5,923 nt of DNA from Deltaproteobacteria bacterium (lineage in GTDB: Bacteria; Desulfobacterota; DSM-4660; Desulfatiglandales; HGW-15): positions 1-5,923 of the forward strand of contig DAOVAK010000198.1 of assembly GCA_030671095.1 (NCBI GenBank). Direction: 5' to 3'. A program made the position numbers and the translations under genes. The notes under the pieces were generated by a model. It was given only the letters and a program-made list of their open reading frames with translations. It was not told where the DNA came from and searched no databases. Positions 1 to 5,163 of this stretch are shown here, in pieces. The stretch's first letter is position 1. The number at the start of each line of letters is the position of its first letter.

Positions 1-438
1 CATACGTATCTTACACGCAATACCGATGCGAGCACCAACTTCATAGCCAAGCACAAGGGCATTAAGCACCTCCTTGCCGGACAGCCTTTTCTCCTCGGCT
101 ACGGCCAGAACAGCAGGAACGATGTGAATGCCAGGATGGCCACGAGCAAACTGATTGCCTTCGTCCAATTCCAGAAAGGTGCCCGCAGTACCGTTGATCA
201 AGCCGGCCTTGAGGGATTCAGTCCGAAGCCCTGCTCCGATGAGCGTGGCCATCTGAGGATCACCGGGGCGTACGATCCTGCTAATTAATCCTTTAACCTC
301 TTCCTCCTGCGATCCGGCGGCTATAACACCCAAACTGTCTGATAATACCTCCTTGGCCCTCAGAATGACGTCCTGGGAAAGATCATCAAAGGTGTTCTGA
401 CAGATATAAGAAATTATGGCGTCCAGGTAATCAGGCAT
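1..438 (-). CDS. MmgE/PrpD family protein, N-terminal part (3' end outside window)
   Basis: An open frame starts with ATG at 438 and runs without a stop to the left edge, giving 146 residues (start MPDYLDAIISYICQN). The family includes 2-methylcitrate dehydratase (PrpD), cis-aconitate decarboxylase and iminodisuccinate epimerase; all act on small di- or tricarboxylic acids in the cytoplasm. Visible family marks are the N-terminal helical segment with the KEVLSDSLGVIAAG stretch (29-42), NGTAGTFLELDEGN (82-95), the HP pair (101-102) that in this fold carries an active-site histidine, and SGKEVLNALVLGYEVGARIG (120-139). Family members are about 450-500 aa, so about two thirds is missing. An AGGAGGT ribosome site lies 5 nt before the ATG, and only 16 nt separate it from the livF stop, so it is very probably cotranscribed with the transporter. 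Family assignment is firm; the exact reaction cannot be read from this part. Confidence 0.9.
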   Translation of the reverse strand, partial: MPDYLDAIISYICQNTFDDLSQDVILRAKEVLSDSLGVIAAGSQEEEVKGLISRIVRPGDPQMATLIGAGLRTESLKAGLINGTAGTFLELDEGNQFARGHPGIHIVPAVLAVAEEKRLSGKEVLNALVLGYEVGARIGIACKIRM

Positions 439-443
439 GAAAT

Positions 444-450
444 ACCTCCT
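444..450 (-). promoter_or_regulatory. Ribosome binding site of the MmgE/PrpD gene
   Basis: Read on the minus strand this is AGGAGGT, a near-perfect anti-16S match, placed 5 nt before the ATG at 438. It sits entirely in the 16-nt gap after the livF stop codon. It fixes the start of the partial MmgE/PrpD gene and suggests efficient independent translation within the polycistronic message. Confidence 0.85.
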
Positions 451-454
451 GTTC

Positions 455-1159
455 TTACAACCCAAGGTATAGTTTTTTGATATGGGGGTCTACCAGAAGA
501 GTCTTTCCTTTTCCGGAAAGGCCGATGCGACCTTCCTCCATCACAAAACCTCGATCGGAACTGGCCAGCGCTTGTGGAACATTCTGTTCCACTAGAAGAA
601 TGGTTACCCCGTCTCCATTGATCTTCCTAATCACATCAAAAATGTCGTCCACAATAATAGGTGCCAACCCCAGAGATGGCTCGTCCAGGATAAGTAGTTT
701 TGGTCTCGACATGATCCCGCGACCTATGGCCAGCATTTGTTGTTCTCCTCCCGAGAGGGTTCCAGCCAATTGGTTTTTTCGCGTCTTAAGTACAGGAAAC
801 ATGGACAACACAATTTCCAGAGATTCCTTTCGAAAAGACTTAGGTCCTTTAAGATATGAGCCCATTTCCAGGTTTTCCATTACTGATAGGGTCGGAAATA
901 TCTTACGCCCCTCAGGAATTTGGACCAAGCCCATCTCAACTCTGACATGCGGTTCAACCTTATTTATTTCTTGTCCCAAGAATTGGATGGATCCCTTTGC
1001 GATCGGCAGAATCCCGGAAATGGCATTGACGGTGGTCGTCTTGCCTGCACCATTGCTTCCTAGAAGAGAAACAATCTCCCCCTCTTTGACATCCAAGGAG
1101 ACCTGCCTGAGGATTTGGACTTGTCCATAAAAAACATCCATGTTATCAATTTTCAGCAA
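455..1159 (-). CDS. livF: Branched-chain amino acid-type ABC transporter ATP-binding protein LivF
   Basis: This is the second cytoplasmic ATPase of a HAAT family importer; it pairs with LivG to drive LivH/LivM. With a TTG start at 1159 it is 234 aa (MLKIDNMDVFYGQVQ), the usual LivF length. Motifs seen: Walker A GSNGAGKT (34-41), Q-loop Gln80 followed by the LivF-typical PEGRKIFPTLSVMENL (82-97), ABC signature LSGGEQQM (135-142), Walker B LLILDEP with Asp159 and Glu160. The switch-histidine position is Gln192 in VEQN, which is normal for LivF proteins. The frame is open upstream to a TTG at 1189, but the inner TTG has an AAGGAG ribosome site 6 nt upstream and gives the canonical N-terminus. 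An ATG at 1141 is also in frame but lacks a good ribosome site. The gene overlaps the livG end by 14 nt, suggesting translational coupling. Substrate specificity is not set by this subunit. Confidence 0.95.
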   Translation of the reverse strand: MLKIDNMDVFYGQVQILRQVSLDVKEGEIVSLLGSNGAGKTTTVNAISGILPIAKGSIQFLGQEINKVEPHVRVEMGLVQIPEGRKIFPTLSVMENLEMGSYLKGPKSFRKESLEIVLSMFPVLKTRKNQLAGTLSGGEQQMLAIGRGIMSRPKLLILDEPSLGLAPIIVDDIFDVIRKINGDGVTILLVEQNVPQALASSDRGFVMEEGRIGLSGKGKTLLVDPHIKKLYLGL

Positions 1160-1886
1160 GGTAGGCTCCTTTTCCCAAATAGGCCTCAATCACCTTTTCA
1201 TCCTCACAAACCACACGGGGCTCACCAAGTGCGATGCAGACACCGTGGTGAATGACCACAATCCGATCACTCAGGCCCATAATCACCCGCATGTGGTGCT
1301 CAATGATAAAGATTGCAGTTCCTGTTTCTCGAACTTTTCGGACCAAGCCGATAATCTCCCCTTGCTCCGTCGGGTTTAGACCGGCCATGACCTCGTCAAG
1401 AAGCAATAGTTTGGGTAAGGTCCCCAGGGCCCGCGCCAATTCAAGCCGTTTCCTGTCAGGCGTGGTAAGGCTGCTGGCCGGATCAAATGCTCTCTTATCA
1501 AGCCCCACAAATTTCAATATCTCCCAGGTTTTTTCCTCAACGTCTTTGACATTGCTCATGCGGTTGTAACTTCCCACAGCCACGTTTTCCAAAGTGGAAA
1601 GCTGGCTGAATGGTTTGACAATTTGGAAGGTCCGGGCCATTCCCATCTTGCAGATCTCGTGAGGCTTCATCCCCACCAAGTTCTGTCCCAGAAACAGTAC
1701 GCTCCCTGAGTTCGGTCTGAGAAAACCTGTAATAAGATTGAACAGCGTGGTCTTTCCAGCGCCGTTTGGACCGATAAGCCCTAAAATTTCTCCGGGATTG
1801 AGCTTCAATGAAACGTTGGTAATTGCGTCTAGGCCCCGAAAAGATTTTGATACATTGCGTACAGTTAAGAAGGAATTGTTCTTCAC
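1146..1886 (-). CDS. livG: Branched-chain amino acid-type ABC transporter ATP-binding protein LivG
   Basis: First ATPase of the HAAT importer, 246 aa, the usual length, with a GTG start at 1886. Motifs: Walker A GPNGAGKT (39-46), Q-loop Gln88 in ARTFQIVKPF, Walker B LLLLDEV with Asp164 and Glu165, H-loop His197 in IIEHHM, and the LivG-typical MGLSDRIVVIHHG (203-215). The ABC signature region is atypical: SLTTPDRKRLELARAL (139-154) replaces the LSGGQ-type core with TTPDR, and the Walker B proline is Val166 (DEVMAGLNP). Both look like features of a LivG subgroup rather than damage, since the rest is intact. Only 3 nt separate it from the livM stop, and both genes are in the same reading frame. 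The ribosome site is weak (a GGGTAGGG stretch at the end of livM), so translation probably depends on coupling to livM. It forms the ATPase pair with LivF. Confidence 0.95.
   Translation of the reverse strand: MKNNSFLTVRNVSKSFRGLDAITNVSLKLNPGEILGLIGPNGAGKTTLFNLITGFLRPNSGSVLFLGQNLVGMKPHEICKMGMARTFQIVKPFSQLSTLENVAVGSYNRMSNVKDVEEKTWEILKFVGLDKRAFDPASSLTTPDRKRLELARALGTLPKLLLLDEVMAGLNPTEQGEIIGLVRKVRETGTAIFIIEHHMRVIMGLSDRIVVIHHGVCIALGEPRVVCEDEKVIEAYLGKGAYLAEN
1166..1170 (-). promoter_or_regulatory. Ribosome binding site deciding the livF start
   Basis: The minus strand reads AGGAG (AAGGAG if 1171 is included), 6 nt before the TTG at 1159 and inside the last codons of livG. It favours the TTG at 1159 over the far upstream TTG at 1189 and over the ATG at 1141, neither of which has a comparable site. 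Confidence 0.7.
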
Positions 1887-1889
1887 AGC

Positions 1890-2894
1890 TTACCCTACCC
1901 TTTTAAGCATTTTATAGAAGATATGTCTCATCAATCCTATGATGCCATCCGGCAGAAACATGATGACTACCACCAGAATCAGGCCATATATCATCAGGTG
2001 AACACCACTGTAAGACTGAAAAGCAAGCCTGGTGATTTCCGAAAGGGGGGTCAGGACGACTGATCCCAGCAAAGGTCCCAGAATGGTCCCTGGTCCGCCA
2101 ATAATAGGACGAAGCATAATCTCTACCGAGTTCGCAAGGCCAAAGGTAGAGTCCGGGTCTATGTAAAGCAGATACTGGGCGTAAATCGTCCCACCCATGG
2201 ACGTCATCCCTGCACTTATGCCCATGGCAACCATTTGAACCTTGAAGGTGTCCACGCCCAAGGCCTCGGATGCATCATGGTCCTCTCTCGTTGCCAGAAA
2301 ATATAGACCCATTCGGGTTCCTTCCATTTTCCAGACCAGATATAGGCTCCCAACCATCATCCAGAGCGTGATAAAATAGAAAGGTTCCTTGTCCATAAAT
2401 TGCATGAGTGCAGGGGAATTTCCCTCCAGCGGGATTAATATGCCAAGCGCTCCACCGACAGCTTTCCATTCCATGGCGATCATATGGAAAATTTCGGCAA
2501 AAGCCAGCATGATTAGAGCGAAAAAGGGTCCCTTAAGGCCGTAACGGAAGCTAAGAAATCCAATGAAAAGACCCAAGACGATTCCGGCGGCACAAGAAAA
2601 CAGGATTCCAAACCAGGGGCTCCATCCAAGGTTAACAAACAAAAGGGATGACACATAGGCGCCCAAACCGAAAAACACGGAGTGTCCAAAGGAAAACTGG
2701 CCCGCATAACCTCCAAGCACGTTCCAGCCCTGTCCCATGATCGCATAGAGGAATATCATGATCATGACATGCAAAACATTCGGTATCACCCACGGCAATA
2801 GATGAAGGGCTACAAGTACGAGGCCAAGGCTGATCCATGCCTTTAGGCTAAACCCTGGTCGCAAATGAGTGGTCGGTTGCATCGGTCTAGGCAT
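1890..2894 (-). CDS. livM: Branched-chain amino acid-type ABC transporter permease LivM
   Basis: Inner-membrane permease, 334 aa, a normal length for LivM, with several hydrophobic helices from about residue 19 to 325. Family marks are WNVLGGYAGQFSFGHSVFFGLGAY (57-80), FRYGLKGPFFALIMLAFAEIF (116-136), and the EAA-like cytoplasmic loop TREDHDASEALGVDTFKVQ (202-220) followed by AMGISAGMTSMGG, which docks on the ATPases. The late IIGGPGTILGPLLGS segment is also typical. It starts with ATG at 2894, which overlaps the last 8 nt of livH; a GGGAAG stretch upstream can serve as ribosome site. Another ATG at codon 5 lacks a ribosome site. LivM forms the translocation pore as a heterodimer with LivH. 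Nothing is truncated. The fold does not reveal the substrate. Confidence 0.95.
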   Translation of the reverse strand: MPRPMQPTTHLRPGFSLKAWISLGLVLVALHLLPWVIPNVLHVMIMIFLYAIMGQGWNVLGGYAGQFSFGHSVFFGLGAYVSSLLFVNLGWSPWFGILFSCAAGIVLGLFIGFLSFRYGLKGPFFALIMLAFAEIFHMIAMEWKAVGGALGILIPLEGNSPALMQFMDKEPFYFITLWMMVGSLYLVWKMEGTRMGLYFLATREDHDASEALGVDTFKVQMVAMGISAGMTSMGGTIYAQYLLYIDPDSTFGLANSVEIMLRPIIGGPGTILGPLLGSVVLTPLSEITRLAFQSYSGVHLMIYGLILVVVIMFLPDGIIGLMRHIFYKMLKRVG

Positions 2895-3759
2895 GGTTCT
2901 TCCCGAACAATCCTGTCGGCTTAAACAGGAGGATAAGAATAAATATAGTGAAAGAAATAATGGATTTCATGGAACCTGGCAAAAGCATGGCTCCCACGCT
3001 GTCCGCCAGCCCGATAATCAAACCGCCTACAAATGCCCCCAAAATGTTGCCCATTCCTCCCAGAACTACGACAACGAAACAGGTAATAACGAACAGCCAT
3101 CCCACATAGGGGTAAACTGGGAAAAAAGGTGTAATGGCCGCACCACCAACCCCTGCGCAAGCAGCACCAATTCCAAAGGAGATCAGATAAATACGTCTGA
3201 TATTGATACCCATAAGCAGGGCGCCTCTTGGCTCTTCACTGGCGGCTCGAATTGCTTTTCCCAGGTCGGTTCTGGTGAGCACTACATAAAGAATTGCGGC
3301 AAGTAGCATTGCAAAGCAAAATGCCAAAAGCCGAACAAGAGAGATGGTAATATCACCAATATAAAAATTGATCTCCGCGTAGGAGGTCTTCATGACCCGA
3401 TAGTCCGGGGACCAGAAGAACACGGCGAGGTTTTCCATGAAAAGAGAGACTCCAAGGGTCAGAAGAAGCTGATTATGTTCTGGCGCGTTGATAATGGGAT
3501 TGATCAGAAACTTTTGAAAAGAAGCACCAATGATAAATAATACAGGAAATACAATGAGGATCGAAACATAGGGGTCCACATGTAATAACACAACAGACCA
3601 ATAGGCAACATACATGCCCAGCATGATAAGGGAACCGTGGGCAAAATTGACGACCTTCATCACCCCAAAGATGAGCGTCAGACCCATAGCCATAAGGCTG
3701 TAAACGCCGCCCACCAAAAGGCCGTTCAGAAGTGATTGAAAAACAAAAGACATGGTCAT
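2887..3759 (-). CDS. livH: Branched-chain amino acid-type ABC transporter permease LivH
   Basis: Inner-membrane permease, 290 aa, the usual LivH length. The N-terminus is classic: NGLLVGGVYSLMAMGLTLIFGVMKVVNFAHGSLIMLGMY (12-50, given here as motif positions with key NFAHG at 38-42). The EAA-like loop runs about 167-206 (GKAIRAASEEPRGALLMGIN), followed by the glycine-rich helix region VVVLGGMGNILGAFVGG. It starts at ATG 3759; a second in-frame ATG two codons later (3753) is possible. An AAGGG stretch lies 9 nt before the first ATG. The gene begins 66 nt after the binding-protein stop, downstream of a strong stem-loop, and its end overlaps livM. It partners LivM in the membrane. Confidence 0.95.
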   Translation of the reverse strand: MTMSFVFQSLLNGLLVGGVYSLMAMGLTLIFGVMKVVNFAHGSLIMLGMYVAYWSVVLLHVDPYVSILIVFPVLFIIGASFQKFLINPIINAPEHNQLLLTLGVSLFMENLAVFFWSPDYRVMKTSYAEINFYIGDITISLVRLLAFCFAMLLAAILYVVLTRTDLGKAIRAASEEPRGALLMGINIRRIYLISFGIGAACAGVGGAAITPFFPVYPYVGWLFVITCFVVVVLGGMGNILGAFVGGLIIGLADSVGAMLLPGSMKSIISFTIFILILLFKPTGLFGKNHA

Positions 3760-3784
3760 ATTAAAGAGCCCTTTTTATTATTCA

Positions 3785-3809
3785 GGAGAGCAGGGATTCC
3801 CTGCTCTCC
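3785..3809 (-). other. Intercistronic stem-loop between the binding-protein gene and livH
   Basis: A perfect inverted repeat: the arm GGAGAGCAGGG (3785-3795) and its exact complement CCCTGCTCTCC (3799-3809), with a 3-nt loop (3796-3798), giving an 11-bp GC-rich stem. In the minus-strand transcript it starts 16 nt after the binding-protein stop codon and ends 25 nt before the livH start. It is not followed by a T-tract in that direction (next bases TGAATAATAAAA), so it is not a classic factor-independent terminator. Known analogues in transport operons protect the upstream binding-protein mRNA from 3' exonucleases or partly stop transcription, so more binding protein than permease is made. That role is inferred here. 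Confidence 0.75.
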
Positions 3810-3825
3810 AAAAAGCGGCTTTGAA

Positions 3826-5085
3826 TCAGGACGGATGAGGAAAGACAAAATCAGCTTCAGAGTACTGCTTTGGCCACACAACCTGAACTTTACCCTTCAG
3901 GACCTGCATCATTGCCGATTGAGCGTTTTTGTTCTGTCCATCCGGTCCGAAGATGATGGGACCCTGGGGTAAAATGTGTTGGGTCATGTTGGTCTCAGAA
4001 AGGGCTTTGCGGATAGCATCACGATCAGTGGATTTGGCACGTTCAATAGCATCTGCAAGCACGAGCATTGGCTGGTATGCGAAGACCGTGGAAGGCCCCA
4101 TTTCAGTGCCGTAGGTCTTCTTGTACTGGCTGAAGGCTTTTTCAGTCAAAGGGTTCACCGGATTCGCCCGATAATTCCCATCCATGATATATTCGGTCAT
4201 GCTTCCCAGCTCTTCGACGAATTTGGGGTGACTGAATGCCCCGTTGCCGCATCCGATAATGCCTTTTGCCTTAACTCTCATTTCCCTCATCGTTCGTAAG
4301 ACTCTTACCCCGTCACCAAAGTAGCCGGTGTCCATGATCACATCTGCTCCGGCTGCCTTTATTTTCCCCACCTCGGTGGAGACATCTGCTGCCCTGGGTG
4401 AATACGCCACCTTGGTAATGACCTCCATACCATATTCAGGGGCATATTTAACCACGTGCCCGGACAAAGAGGTGCCAAATGCAGTATTATCGTGAAGATA
4501 CGCAATGGTTTTTACTGTCACGCCGGATGCCTGGGTAATTTCTTTGATGTACTTGACAGTCTGTGAAGCCATTTGCTCGGCTCTGGGTTGGGTACGGAAG
4601 GTATATTTAAAACCCCGACCCGTTACCTTGTCAGCTACAGCCACAGACACGACAAAGGGGACTCTCAACTTCTCGGCTATTTGTGAGGCAACCAGGGTTA
4701 CGGAGGACTGATAGCACCCCAAAATGGCCACTGCCCCAGCCCGATGGAGGCGCTCCACAGCTGGTATAGCCAAGTCTGGCTTACCTCCGCTGTCAGCGTC
4801 AATCAGTTTTAGTTTAGCCCCATCCAATGATTTGATCCCTCCGGCGTCATTGATTTTTTTAACCGCCAGCATAAGGCCTTTCTTGAGTTCTTGCCCGTCA
4901 AAGCCCAGAAATCCGGAAAGGGGGTGAATGTGTCCGACCACAATATCCTGCGGGGTGGCACCCCGAAGGACATTGGGGAACCCGATGGATCCTACTGCAG
5001 CTACTGCGCCCAAGGTCGCTGTTGTTTTTATGAAGTCCCGTCTTGAAATACCTTTCTCCTCTCGTTTCTTGTTAGCGTTAGTCAT
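3826..5085 (-). CDS. Tat-exported periplasmic substrate-binding protein of a HAAT (Liv-type) ABC transporter
   Basis: Periplasmic receptor that delivers ligand to LivHM, 419 aa, type I periplasmic binding fold (Leu/Ile/Val-binding, Peripla_BP_6 type). The N-terminus has a twin-arginine signal: SRRDFIK (14-20), then a hydrophobic stretch (21-36), with cleavage likely near residue 43. There is no lipobox cysteine, so it should be soluble. The mature part begins IVVGHIHPLSGFLGFDGQ (48-65), typical of the first lobe, followed by AVKKINDAGGI, ILGCYQSSVT (121-130) in the ligand pocket region, and the second-lobe segments AYLHDNTAFGTS and FAYQPMLVLADAIERA. The start is fixed by AGGAGG 5 nt before ATG 5085. 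It is the first transporter gene, followed by livH after 66 nt and a stem-loop. The ligand is unknown: the family binds amino acids, amides, urea, aromatic and other carboxylic acids. Confidence 0.93.
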   Translation of the reverse strand: MTNANKKREEKGISRRDFIKTTATLGAVAAVGSIGFPNVLRGATPQDIVVGHIHPLSGFLGFDGQELKKGLMLAVKKINDAGGIKSLDGAKLKLIDADSGGKPDLAIPAVERLHRAGAVAILGCYQSSVTLVASQIAEKLRVPFVVSVAVADKVTGRGFKYTFRTQPRAEQMASQTVKYIKEITQASGVTVKTIAYLHDNTAFGTSLSGHVVKYAPEYGMEVITKVAYSPRAADVSTEVGKIKAAGADVIMDTGYFGDGVRVLRTMREMRVKAKGIIGCGNGAFSHPKFVEELGSMTEYIMDGNYRANPVNPLTEKAFSQYKKTYGTEMGPSTVFAYQPMLVLADAIERAKSTDRDAIRKALSETNMTQHILPQGPIIFGPDGQNKNAQSAMMQVLKGKVQVVWPKQYSEADFVFPHPS

Positions 5086-5163
5086 GACTCCCTCCTTTTT
5101 TATGGATTAATAAAGATATGGCATGAATGGTCATCTTAAAGCAAAATTCCATGTCCGAACCTT
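5086..5163. other. Intergenic spacer between the FAD oxidoreductase gene and the binding-protein gene
   Basis: A 78-nt AT-rich gap. Apart from the ribosome site near its left end, it has only weak signals: on the minus strand a TTGCTT followed 17 nt later by CCATAT could be a poor sigma-70 promoter, and the segment 5117-5140 contains a degenerate ATGACCAT / ATGCCAT repeat. No hairpin with a T-tract was seen, so readthrough from the FAD gene into the transporter genes is plausible. An internal promoter cannot be excluded. Confidence 0.4.
5091..5096 (-). promoter_or_regulatory. Ribosome binding site of the binding-protein gene
   Basis: Minus strand AGGAGG, an ideal ribosome site, 5 nt before the ATG at 5085 and preceded by an A-run. 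It is stronger than those of livH, livM and livG, in line with the binding protein being needed in excess over the membrane complex. Confidence 0.85.

Noticed and set aside
439..454. Terminator between livF and the MmgE/PrpD gene
   Set aside because: The gap is only 16 nt and filled by a ribosome site; there is no inverted repeat.
477..1130. 217-codon open frame on the plus strand
   Set aside because: It lies wholly antisense to livF, which has all ATPase motifs; the translation shows no recognisable domain and is rich in Ser/Pro/Arg as expected for an antisense shadow.
2869..3306. 145-codon open frame on the plus strand across the livH/livM junction
   Set aside because: It is antisense to two well-supported permease genes and its polar, repetitive composition (many Asn, Gln, Ser) is the complement of hydrophobic membrane codons.
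3785..3809. Stem-loop as a factor-independent terminator
   Set aside because: No T-run follows the stem in the transcribed (minus) direction, and none follows it on the plus strand; livH then needs readthrough anyway.
5117..5140. Degenerate ATGACCAT / ATGCCAT repeat as an operator
   Set aside because: The match is imperfect and short; in a 78-nt AT-rich spacer it could easily be chance, and no regulator gene is in view.
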